In this document: positions 43,199-51,108 of the stretch, piece by piece
How the letters are laid out: every line of letters begins with the position of its first letter
Numbering within the stretch: the stretch's first letter is position 1
Assembly (NCBI RefSeq): GCF_029076845.1
Contig: NZ_JARESE010000098.1
Location: 1 to 64,000 of the forward strand
DNA length: 64,000 nt
Direction: 5' to 3'
Source of the DNA: Novosphingobium album (ex Liu et al. 2023)
Lineage (GTDB): Bacteria; Pseudomonadota; Alphaproteobacteria; Sphingomonadales; Sphingomonadaceae
Notes under the pieces: generated by a model
Told to the model about the DNA's origin: nothing
The model's input: the letters and a program-made list of their open reading frames with translations, nothing else
Databases searched by the model: none
Made by a program: the position numbers and the translations under genes

Positions 43199-44739
43199 GA
43201 CGGTTCTCCCGGCCATGGCTGCGCGATTTTCATGAGCATCGGCAGGTCGACCTTGGCGTAGATGGCGGTGGTCTCGGGCGAGCTGTGGCGCAGGATCGTT
43301 CCAACGGACTCCAGCCCTGCGCCCGCGCGCAGCAAGTTGGTGGCAAGCGAATGCCGGAAAATGTGCGATCCGGTCGGCACGCCTTCGATCCCGCCGCGCT
43401 CATGCGTGCGTGCAACGATGCCGGCGATCTCCGCCGATGAGCGGAACGAACGGAACGGGGCTTGCGCGCGCACGAACAGATGCGGATCGGCGGTCTTGGG
43501 ACGCGCCGTGGCAATGTAGTCCAGGATCGCGTCACCGACGTCCTGAGGCAATGGCAGGCGATCAGGCCGACGCGTCTTGCCCTTGACCGTCAGGTGGCCC
43601 GAGCGCCAGTCGATATCGTCGAGGTGCATATCCCGAATATCACCGGCACGCAGGCCAAGCCGGGCGAGCAGGAGAATGATGGCCTTGTCCCGAACTTCCA
43701 CCGGGCGATCAGTCGGACATGCGCCGATGATCTGCTCGATCGTTGCCGGGTTAACGTGCCGGGGCAGCGTCGAAAGACGGTAGCGTTGCACTGATGGGAT
43801 CGCGTGCAACAAAGCTGGACGGCAAATACCCTGCACGACCAGGAACCGAATATAGCTCCGTATTATCGTGACGAGCAGTGATGCCGAACCCGGCGTCTCC
43901 TTGCTTCGTTGTTGAAACGCCCGTCTGAGGACGGCTGCATCCCATTGTGAAGGCTCGCCGAGCATAGGCGCGAGCCGCCTGATATCGGCCCGGTAGCGCC
44001 GGATCGTCTCATCGGTCGCGCCGCGGTGTTGCTTGAGCCATGCCAGATATGCCGCCATGTGCGGGTCGTCATCCGACACCAGTTCGACTGAAGGGATGAC
44101 ACCGCGGTCGCGCAAGAACTCGACGAAGTGCCGAGCGCCTCGCCGCCGCCGCTTCGCGCCCGAGGCAACAAGCTTGCCTCGCTTGCGCCAGACCGGACAT
44201 CGACAATCATGCGCGCCGTACTGGTCGATGATCGTGTCATCGATATCGGCCCATTGTCGTCGCGCAATGCGAAGCCAGGCCGCGAAATGCTCGGCCTCGG
44301 ATCGATAGGACTGGGCCGGTCCTTGCGCGAGTTGCAAGCGATCGATCCCATCGAAATAGTCGGCGAGGTGCCGTGGCAGATCGTCGATCCCGTCGTCGAC
44401 ACCGACGTAGCCTTGATCCTCCAGGAAGCGGACGAAGCGCCTGACTCGCGCTGCAATGTCCGCCTTATAGACTGGCTGCTGCGCCGAATACCGGTGGCAA
44501 CGGCACCGATGCTTCTCGAACCGCCGAACGGTCCGATCGTCGATCGTGCGGATCGCGATCCCATGCAGTTCCATCCAATGCAGGAAATGACGGGCCGCAG
44601 CGCCAAACAGAATCGCACTGCCTGACCTCTCGTCGAGCGACAGAGAGGAGAGGAATGCGGTGAGTAGAGCGTCGTGACTGGGCGGGTCTTCGACCCGGAG
44701 CCGGGCCGCTCGAAACGACAATAATGATCTTGATCGCAT
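43192..44739 (-). CDS. Tyrosine recombinase, first (long) gene of the trio
   Basis: 515 aa, longer than a usual recombinase. It has an extended N-terminal region with a CRCHRYS and an HDCRCPVW Cys/His segment (possible zinc binding), then a catalytic domain with LGLRAGDIRDM (Arg), SHIFRHSLATN (His/Arg), LRHSSPETT (His) and IYAKVDL (Tyr). It is the promoter-proximal gene; an imperfect palindrome lies just before its start. Confidence 0.9.
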   Translation of the reverse strand: MRSRSLLSFRAARLRVEDPPSHDALLTAFLSSLSLDERSGSAILFGAAARHFLHWMELHGIAIRTIDDRTVRRFEKHRCRCHRYSAQQPVYKADIAARVRRFVRFLEDQGYVGVDDGIDDLPRHLADYFDGIDRLQLAQGPAQSYRSEAEHFAAWLRIARRQWADIDDTIIDQYGAHDCRCPVWRKRGKLVASGAKRRRRGARHFVEFLRDRGVIPSVELVSDDDPHMAAYLAWLKQHRGATDETIRRYRADIRRLAPMLGEPSQWDAAVLRRAFQQRSKETPGSASLLVTIIRSYIRFLVVQGICRPALLHAIPSVQRYRLSTLPRHVNPATIEQIIGACPTDRPVEVRDKAIILLLARLGLRAGDIRDMHLDDIDWRSGHLTVKGKTRRPDRLPLPQDVGDAILDYIATARPKTADPHLFVRAQAPFRSFRSSAEIAGIVARTHERGGIEGVPTGSHIFRHSLATNLLRAGAGLESVGTILRHSSPETTAIYAKVDLPMLMKIAQPWPGEPSC

Positions 44740-44742
44740 GTT

Positions 44743-44774
44743 GGTTCCTTCGACTTGTTCAGGTCGAGGGAACC
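44743..44774. promoter_or_regulatory. Imperfect palindrome before the recombinase trio
   Basis: GGTTCCTTCGAC (44743-44754) and GTCGAGGGAACC (44763-44774) pair with one mismatch across 8 bases, between the first recombinase start and the right 86-bp repeat. Candidate operator or recombinase binding site. Confidence 0.5.
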
Positions 44775-44777
44775 GTA

Positions 44778-44863
44778 ATTATCTGGAGTGAAATCATGGA
44801 AAACCGAAGGAAACCTGCGTCTCTCGCCGCCACGCTCGACATAAACTGCGACTGCAAAGAATA
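44778..44863 (+). repeat. Right 86-bp terminal inverted repeat
   Basis: Exact inverted copy of 41166-41251. Outward (plus strand) it carries the same GGAG and an ATG at 44796. Here the frame ends at TAA 44868-44870, inside the adjoining palindrome, giving a 24-codon ORF. Confidence 0.95.
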
Positions 44864-44867
44864 TGTG

Positions 44868-44887
44868 TAATGTGGAGCTCCACATTA
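44868..44887. repeat. 20-bp perfect palindrome at the right end of the element
   Basis: TAATGTGGAGCTCCACATTA, a perfect self-complement centred on GAGCTC. It contains the stop codons closing both the outward mini-ORF and the sno N-terminal half. No copy exists at the left end, so it marks an asymmetric end of the integrated element. Confidence 0.85.
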
Positions 44888-47335
44888 GATGTACTCGCGA
44901 GGGCTCAGATCAATTTCCAAATTTGCGCGCTCGTCCGGCGAGAGCTCGCCCAGCCGCCGATCGAGGATCGATTCCGCGGTGGTCACGAGCTGGAGAACCA
45001 CCGATTGGCCGGCGGCGAGATGCCCCTTCACCGCGGCGATCACGGTCGGCAGCTTCATGCTGAGGAGGAGTTGGCCGAAGAAGCGCTGCTTGGTGGATTC
45101 GAAGCGCGAACGTGCCGACGCCTTGGCGCCGCTGTTGAGCGTGGCATTTTCAAGCCCGTCGACCACCGCGGTCAGCTCGAGCGCATGTTCCATGTTGCGG
45201 TGGATGATGCCCCAGGCATCGGCATAGGCGTCGTAGATCGCGATCTGCTGGGAGCTGAGCTCGTGGCGCAGGATGTCATATTCGACGCCGGCGAAACTCA
45301 GCGCCCGGGCCGTGTAGAGACCGAGCGCCTTGAGATCGCGCGCGACCAGTTCCATAGCCGCGATGCCGCCCTTGCGGATGCCCGAGATGAACTGCTCGCG
45401 GTTACTGAAGGCGGTTTCCGGTCCCCACAGACCAAGCCGCACGGCATAGGCGAGATTATTGACGTCGGATGCGCCGGTCGCCGACGCATAGAGCACGCGG
45501 GCACCGGGAAGATGGTTCTGCAGGAGCACGCCGCAGATGCCCTGCTGCGAGCCTTCCTTCTTGCCGAGGGCGCCCTCCCCGCCGGCGACGCCGCCCATCT
45601 CATGGGCCTCGTCGAAGCCGATCACGCCTCCGAAGTCCTCGCCTGCCCAGTCGATGATCTGCTGCAGGCGGCTATGGTCGCCGCGCGCCGAACGGAGCGT
45701 CGGATAGGTGACGAAGAGCACGCCCTGCTCGAGCGGGATCGCCTGGTCGATCTTCCAGTTGGCGAGCGGCTGGATGTCTGCGGCTAGCCCGCCGAGCGCG
45801 GTCCAGTCGCGGCGAGCGTCTTCGAGGAGCGCCTCATTCTTGGACACCCAGATGTTGCGCCGGCGTCCGGCAAGCCAGCTGTCGAGGATGCAGGCCGCGA
45901 CCTGCCGCCCCTTCCCCGCCCCGGTGCCGTCGCCAAGGAAATAGCCGCTGCGATAGGCGCGGCCGTCCTCAGCTTCTTCGAGCCCGACGCCTTCCTTGGC
46001 GGGCCTGAAGCGTCCGGGGAGAAACTGGTCCCAGGCGTGCCCGGCATAGACCACGGTCTCGAGCTGCGAGGCCGAGAGCAAACGTTCGGAGACCGTCCGC
46101 TCGGGGAGCCTGGGCACATAGGCGGGGATCGGTGCCGCGATCGAGCCCATCGCCACGGATTCGACCAGTGCGGTCGGATGCTCGCCAGCCGCATCGAAGA
46201 CGATCCGGCTCGGCCGATAGGGAAGATAGACGCCGACCTGTTCGAGCAGCGGTGCCGGCGCATCGAGCGGGCTGTAGTCGACCGGAAGGACATTATTGCG
46301 AACCGGGGCGTGATAGGGGCGCGGCTGCGCGCGATTGCTCTTCATCGCACGGAACAATGAGGGACTGCCCGATCGTTTCGGGGCAACCGCCGGGGCGCCG
46401 CCGAGTACACCGCGATCGTGGATCGTCAGCGCGCCGATGAGGTCGCGGATGGAAGCGCGTTGGATCGTCGCGGGAATGGCCGTCCCCGGCACCTTGTCGA
46501 TGACGAAGAGCCTGACCGCGATCGAGGTACCATGCTTCAGATAGCATTTCTCGAGGCGCACCGAGGTCCGGACGGTGACATCGCGCAGGGTGGTCTCGAA
46601 CAGATCGCGCATCCGCGCATTGGGTCCGAACCAGTCGGGCATGATCGCGACGAGCCGGCCGCCGGCCTGCAACCGGCGCAGCGCCGCCTGCAGGTGACGG
46701 ACGGCGGCATGCGCGTCGGCACCGAGCCCGACCGAGCGGGAGAATGGCGGGTTCATGAGGATCAGGCTGGGGCGATGCGCCTCCGCCAGCGTCGAGTTGA
46801 TCGCCGCGCCGTCATGGCCCGTGACTATGGCGTCGGGGAAGGCATGGGCGAGCCGCGCGCGGCGAACGGGCGCATATTCGTTGAGCTGGAGGGCCGCGAA
46901 GTCCCGGCAGTGCGCGACGAGGAGACCGTTGCCCGCGCTCGGCTCGAGGATGACGTCGTCGGCCTGGACATTGGCCAGGAGGACCGCGACCGCTGCGAGG
47001 TCGACCGGGGTCGAGAACTGCTGCCATTCGATCTGGTCCTCGCTGCGCACGGTCTGGGTGGGCAGCCGCTCGATGAGGTCGCAGGCGGCGGCGACGTCGC
47101 CCGGCGAGCGGAGCGGATAGGGTCCGAACTGAAGATGGTGGGCGAGCGCATGTTCGAGGATCTCGAAACTGTCGCGCTGGGTCCAGAACCCGTCGGCGTC
47201 CGTTCCGCCATAGCCCTCGGCCATTGCCGCATTGAGGTCTGCGCGGGTGATCGGGCCGGTCGAGCGAAGGCGATCGGCGAGAATCGTGGCCGCGCGGCGT
47301 TCGGCCGCCATCGCGGTATCGAAGAGATCGGACAT
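44885..47335 (-). CDS. N-terminal half of a Strawberry-notch-like methylase/helicase
   Basis: 816 aa. An adenine-methyltransferase-like domain has EPSAGNG (131-137) and LMNPPFSR (about 193-200). A helicase domain 1 follows with Walker A-like GDGTGAGKGRQ (about 467) and the DEAH-type VIGFDEAHE (about 573). It ends LSPREYI then TAA supplied by the element palindrome. The ATG at 47335 has GGAG upstream. Together with 39398-41233 the intact protein would be about 1,400 aa, the usual size of this plasmid/ICE family. Function of the family in mobile elements is not well defined. Confidence 0.88.
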   Translation of the reverse strand: MSDLFDTAMAAERRAATILADRLRSTGPITRADLNAAMAEGYGGTDADGFWTQRDSFEILEHALAHHLQFGPYPLRSPGDVAAACDLIERLPTQTVRSEDQIEWQQFSTPVDLAAVAVLLANVQADDVILEPSAGNGLLVAHCRDFAALQLNEYAPVRRARLAHAFPDAIVTGHDGAAINSTLAEAHRPSLILMNPPFSRSVGLGADAHAAVRHLQAALRRLQAGGRLVAIMPDWFGPNARMRDLFETTLRDVTVRTSVRLEKCYLKHGTSIAVRLFVIDKVPGTAIPATIQRASIRDLIGALTIHDRGVLGGAPAVAPKRSGSPSLFRAMKSNRAQPRPYHAPVRNNVLPVDYSPLDAPAPLLEQVGVYLPYRPSRIVFDAAGEHPTALVESVAMGSIAAPIPAYVPRLPERTVSERLLSASQLETVVYAGHAWDQFLPGRFRPAKEGVGLEEAEDGRAYRSGYFLGDGTGAGKGRQVAACILDSWLAGRRRNIWVSKNEALLEDARRDWTALGGLAADIQPLANWKIDQAIPLEQGVLFVTYPTLRSARGDHSRLQQIIDWAGEDFGGVIGFDEAHEMGGVAGGEGALGKKEGSQQGICGVLLQNHLPGARVLYASATGASDVNNLAYAVRLGLWGPETAFSNREQFISGIRKGGIAAMELVARDLKALGLYTARALSFAGVEYDILRHELSSQQIAIYDAYADAWGIIHRNMEHALELTAVVDGLENATLNSGAKASARSRFESTKQRFFGQLLLSMKLPTVIAAVKGHLAAGQSVVLQLVTTAESILDRRLGELSPDERANLEIDLSPREYI
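44889..44893. repeat. Right copy of the insertion core ATGTA
   Basis: Partner of 41163-41167; see there. Confidence 0.6.
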
Positions 47336-47380
47336 GGTAGGACTCCAGGCTGGCTGCACCTTCGGCAGCGTCAGCCCTTC

Positions 47381-47397
47381 GCTCCCCCTTCCCTTTC
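47381..47397 (-). promoter_or_regulatory. Purine-rich leader motif shared with the parB-like gene
   Basis: GAAAGGGAAGGGGGAGC on the minus strand, 46 nt before the sno ATG. See 3228-3245. Confidence 0.45.
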
Positions 47398-47539
47398 TCC
47401 GGCGTTCCCGAGTACCCGGAGCCGTGTGCTCTGGCGTCCCTTGCGATCCGGCACTAGCGGGACCGATAAGATCGATGATCGGCGGCGGCCTATGATGGCG
47501 CCTGTTGCGGTGCTCCCGCGCGATCGGGGCGCCGATCGG

Positions 47540-48118
47540 CTAGCGCGCAGCCTCGCCGAGCAAGCGAACCTCCTGCAACCATTTCTGCCGACGCTCCGCG
47601 CTCCTCTCGACGCTGCCGATGATCGAAGCACGGACCGGTCTGACACCGACGAAATTTAGCAGATTGCGCCTGAGGCTCCTCAGGCTCGGCGCGCGATAGA
47701 AGAAACGATAGAGCGGCGCCGGCATGCCCATCGTCACGATGATCCGCGCGGACCGTCCCGTCAGCAGCTTGGCCTGCGCGCCCGCAGCGGCTTCGTCGAT
47801 CGCAAAGCCGGGCCGCAAGACCTGCTCGAGGAAAGCCTTCAGGAGCGCAGGCATGTCGCCGAGCCACAAGGGATAGAGGATCACGAGGTGATCCGCCCAG
47901 CGGATGTCGGTCTGGGCATGCCGGATCGCGGCCACCGGCTCGGTCTCGTGCCATTCCTTTTCCGAGCGCAGGATGGGGAAGTCCAGTGCGCCGATGTCGA
48001 TACGGCGAACCTCGTGAACCCCCGCCTCGGCGCCCGCCGCATAGGCATCACCGAGCCCATGGACGAAGCGGGCCGGGTCTGGGTCCGGGTGACCGTCGAT
48101 CATCGTGATCCGCGTCAT
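47540..48118 (-). CDS. Flavodoxin-like NAD(P)H-dependent oxidoreductase (KefF/MdaB type)
   Basis: A 192-aa flavodoxin-fold quinone reductase with the N-terminal GHPDPDPARF phosphate/flavin loop, the central LVILYPLWLGDMPALLKAF motif and TMGMPAPLYRFF. It probably performs two-electron quinone reduction with FMN or FAD. It is divergent from a usp gene. It may be outside the backbone cargo; the true boundary is unknown. Confidence 0.87.
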   Translation of the reverse strand: MTRITMIDGHPDPDPARFVHGLGDAYAAGAEAGVHEVRRIDIGALDFPILRSEKEWHETEPVAAIRHAQTDIRWADHLVILYPLWLGDMPALLKAFLEQVLRPGFAIDEAAAGAQAKLLTGRSARIIVTMGMPAPLYRFFYRAPSLRSLRRNLLNFVGVRPVRASIIGSVERSAERRQKWLQEVRLLGEAAR

Positions 48119-48256
48119 AGAGCCCTCCAGGGCGTGAGTTCGCCATGCGACCTCCGCCCCTGCAATTGGGATTGTTCCGGATCGGCGGCTGCAATTGCGT
48201 TCGCTATTTTCCGGAGGCTGTTCGCCGCGAGTTCAAACGGCAAGGAGGCATGGCCG

Positions 48257-48718
48257 ATGACAATCAAGACGATTCTCGTAGCGATCGATGTTCTGGACGC
48301 CGATGGCGCCATGCGGGTCATTGAGGGTGCGCGATCGATTGCCGATACAACGGGAGCGGATGTGCGCCTCCTGCACGTGCTGCCTACCCTGCCCACGCGC
48401 TACTCGCGCTATCTGCGGGCCGAGTTTGAAGCGGGCGCACGCGCGGATGCATTAAAAGAGTTGACCAGATTGGTGACCATTCTCGATCGACCGAACGACA
48501 CCGTCTCCGTGGTCGTTCGTCAGGGACGCATCGCGGCCGAAGTGGTCGCCGAGGCGAACGCACGGGACGCGGACCTGGTCATTGTCGGCGCGCATTTCGG
48601 TGTCATCGAACGCCTGATGGGCTCGAACGCGGTCGCCATTATGCGGGACTCGGCATGCGATGTGCTCGTGATCAAACGCTCGGTCCAGCATCTCGCCGAG
48701 GGGCCGGCGACACCATGA
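48257..48718 (+). CDS. Universal stress protein, single domain (153 aa)
   Basis: One UspA domain with an N-terminal KTILVAIDVLD strand and the ATP-binding motif IVGAHFGVIERLMGSNA. AAGGAGG precedes the ATG. It is unlike the two-domain usp genes at 6-11 kb, so it comes from a different subfamily. Confidence 0.9.
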   Translation: MTIKTILVAIDVLDADGAMRVIEGARSIADTTGADVRLLHVLPTLPTRYSRYLRAEFEAGARADALKELTRLVTILDRPNDTVSVVVRQGRIAAEVVAEANARDADLVIVGAHFGVIERLMGSNAVAIMRDSACDVLVIKRSVQHLAEGPATP

Positions 48719-48749
48719 AACGTGCCGGAGCCAGGGGCCCCGGCTTTGC

Positions 48750-49625
48750 TCACTCCTCCCGAGCGGCCTGCCCGATCGACCAGATGGCGACCGTATCTCC
48801 AGAAACAGGATTCTGCACCCGCACCTCTTCGAGGGAGACAGCGACCAGACAGATGGGCTTTTGCTCGATCCCCGCGGGCTGGATACACCGAACCGGCTGA
48901 CCGCCGGGCAATTTGTCGATGCGGCCGGTGAGCCTCAGGACAAAGCCCCGCTCCGCGTTCAATTGCTGCGGCGCCACCTGCTTGACGATATCGAAGGCGC
49001 GTTGAGCCCGCTCCTTGCCATCGGAACTGACGGGCACGAACCGACCGACCGCCAGCGTCTGTCCGGGCAGGGTTATCGGCTGGGCGTCCGTTGCGCCCGC
49101 CTGTCCGCCATGCTCCGGGCAGACTTCCGAGGAAGACCATGGCCAGCTGATCCACAAGCCTTCCATCTTTCGGGAAGCAACCGAAGGGTCGGCGAGATTC
49201 CATTCCTGAGCCTGCCATTCGGTCAGCGACACATGGATGCGCAGGGCTTTAGTCCCGGTGTCGTAGCGCCAGCCCAGGGGCAGGTCCACGCCGTCGGGCG
49301 ACGGACCGCTGCACCCGAACGGGATGGCGAGGTCGAAGTGGCGTCCGGCGAGGCCGGCGACCTCCGGCGACACGGTGCGCCCGGACGACAGGACATCGGC
49401 CGCGCGATCGCCAAGCGCGATGATATCCGCGCGGCTCAAGGTGCGCGGCTGCGGCGCGGGGGTTGATTGTGCGGTCGCGGCCGGCTGCGGCGCGACCTCG
49501 ACCGATGGTCCTGGACCGGGCGACGTCGATCGCCCGAGCAGGAAGCCCGCCGTGCCAATCGCGGCCGCGGCGGTAAGCGCGGCGGCGATCACGAGGCGGC
49601 TGGTCCTGGGGCTTGGCTCCTGCAT
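48750..49625 (-). CDS. Membrane-anchored periplasmic protein of unknown function
   Basis: About 291 aa from the ATG at 49625 (AAGG upstream; an ATG at 49667 is an alternative). It has one N-terminal transmembrane helix (LVIAAALTAAAAIGTAGFLLG), a Pro/Ala-rich linker, then a Cys-containing globular domain with LAIPFGCSGPSPDG, LGWRYD and two VRCIQP/ICLVAV blocks. I do not recognise a family. It is divergent from the permease at 49733. Confidence 0.65.
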   Translation of the reverse strand: MQEPSPRTSRLVIAAALTAAAAIGTAGFLLGRSTSPGPGPSVEVAPQPAATAQSTPAPQPRTLSRADIIALGDRAADVLSSGRTVSPEVAGLAGRHFDLAIPFGCSGPSPDGVDLPLGWRYDTGTKALRIHVSLTEWQAQEWNLADPSVASRKMEGLWISWPWSSSEVCPEHGGQAGATDAQPITLPGQTLAVGRFVPVSSDGKERAQRAFDIVKQVAPQQLNAERGFVLRLTGRIDKLPGGQPVRCIQPAGIEQKPICLVAVSLEEVRVQNPVSGDTVAIWSIGQAAREE

Positions 49626-49732
49626 CGGGACCTTGATAGGCAAAACGGCGATCTCGCTCCAGACCATAATCGCGGCGACCCAAGCGGGCTCGTCATTGAC
49701 ACACGCACGGCATCGTTCGAGGCAGGTGCGCG

Positions 49733-51031
49733 ATGACTTTGGACCAAGTTCTGACGCTGCTCGTGCTCGGCGGGGTCGTCGCGATGCTGATCTGGGATCG
49801 GCTTCGCGCCGATGTCGTGGCGCTGACCGGGGCCGCAATCCTCCTGATGACCGGGGTCGTGCGGCCGTCGGAGGTCCAGGGAGCATTCGCCAGTCCGGCG
49901 ATCATCGCCCTGGCGTCGCTATTCGTCATCGCCTACGCGCTCGAGCTTTCAGGCCTGCTCGACCGGGCCATCAGTCTGGGTGTCGCACTGTGCCAGCGGA
50001 TGGGCGCCAAGGGCATATGGCTGCTGCTTTCGATGATCGGCGGCGTCTCCTGTTTTCTCAACAGCACGCCGATCGTCGTGCTCGGCGCCCCCGTGATCCG
50101 CGATGTCGCCAATGCCCTCCGGCTCTCGCCGAAACGCTATCTGATGCCGCTGTCCTATATCACGGTGCTCACCGGCTGCTGTACCCTGATCGGCACGTCG
50201 ACCAATCTTCTCGTCGACGACATGGCGCGCATCGCCGGACAGCCACGCTTCGGCATGTTCGAGATCACGCCCGTGGGACTGCCGATGGCCCTGGTCGGCG
50301 GGCTTTACCTGTTCCTCATCAGCGGCAGGCTGCTCAAGCATGAGGATCGCGAAGGCGATGCCCCGCCGGTGGACATCACTCATATCGCCAGCGCGCAGGT
50401 CGGAGACGCAAGCCTTTTTGCCGAAAAGCGGCCGCTCAAGCTCCGCAAGGCGCTCACCGCGCTCGCGGTGTTCGTCGGCGCGATCGCTCTCGCCGCGCTC
50501 AACGTGGCGCCCATTGCCGCCACCGCCTTTGCCGGCGCGGTGCTGCTCATCCTGCTGCGCGTGATCAGCGCCGACGAAGCCTATAGCGGTCTGAAGCCAG
50601 AGATCCTCATTCTCATCGCAGGCATGGTGGTCATCGGCATCGCCATGGAGGAAAGCGGGCTCGCCGACGCCGCATCGCGGCTGCTGATCGCGGGCGTCCA
50701 CGGGCTGAGCCCGCTCGTCGCGCTGATCGTTCTCTATCTCGTGACGATGGTGCTGACCGAACTCCTGTCCAATGCGACGGTCGCCGTTCTGGTCACGCCG
50801 GTTGCGGTGGCGCTCGCCGAAAGCCTCGCAGTCAGCCCCCGGCCCTTCCTGGTCGCCGTGATGATGGCGGCGAGCGCCGCCTTTGCCACCCCGTTCGGCT
50901 ACCAGACCAACGTCATCGTCTATCAGATGGGCGGCTATCGCTATATGGACTTCGTCCGCGTCGGCCTGCCGCTCAATTTGATCACATGCACCGCGGCGAT
51001 TGTCGCGATCCAGTTTTTCTTCCCGTTCTGA
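49733..51031 (+). CDS. SLC13/DASS-type permease
   Basis: A 432-aa, roughly 11-span transporter of the SLC13/ArsB superfamily. It carries two pseudo-symmetric loops, FLNSTPIVVLGAP/LIGTSTNLLV and LLSNATVAVLV/TPFGYQTNVIVY, which form the Na+/substrate sites in DASS carriers. The TrkA-C domains present in longer homologues are missing. The substrate may be dicarboxylate, sulfate or another anion. Confidence 0.85.
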   Translation: MTLDQVLTLLVLGGVVAMLIWDRLRADVVALTGAAILLMTGVVRPSEVQGAFASPAIIALASLFVIAYALELSGLLDRAISLGVALCQRMGAKGIWLLLSMIGGVSCFLNSTPIVVLGAPVIRDVANALRLSPKRYLMPLSYITVLTGCCTLIGTSTNLLVDDMARIAGQPRFGMFEITPVGLPMALVGGLYLFLISGRLLKHEDREGDAPPVDITHIASAQVGDASLFAEKRPLKLRKALTALAVFVGAIALAALNVAPIAATAFAGAVLLILLRVISADEAYSGLKPEILILIAGMVVIGIAMEESGLADAASRLLIAGVHGLSPLVALIVLYLVTMVLTELLSNATVAVLVTPVAVALAESLAVSPRPFLVAVMMAASAAFATPFGYQTNVIVYQMGGYRYMDFVRVGLPLNLITCTAAIVAIQFFFPF

Positions 51032-51108
51032 GGCCCCCGGGAGGGGCGGTAAAGCGTGCGGGAGACCGCAAGCGATGGCGTTAACGAACCATCCGGCGAT
51101 GACCGGTT

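Larger units (their letters stand above)
41166..44887 (-). mobile_element. Recombinase-in-trio (RIT-type) element inserted in sno
   Basis: About 3.7 kb: three overlapping tyrosine recombinase genes on the minus strand between an 86-bp perfect inverted repeat, plus a 20-bp palindrome at the right end. Three successive recombinases with start/stop overlaps and long inverted ends are the hallmark of RIT elements. The insertion splits a Strawberry-notch-like gene at a 5-bp ATGTA core. Confidence 0.85.
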
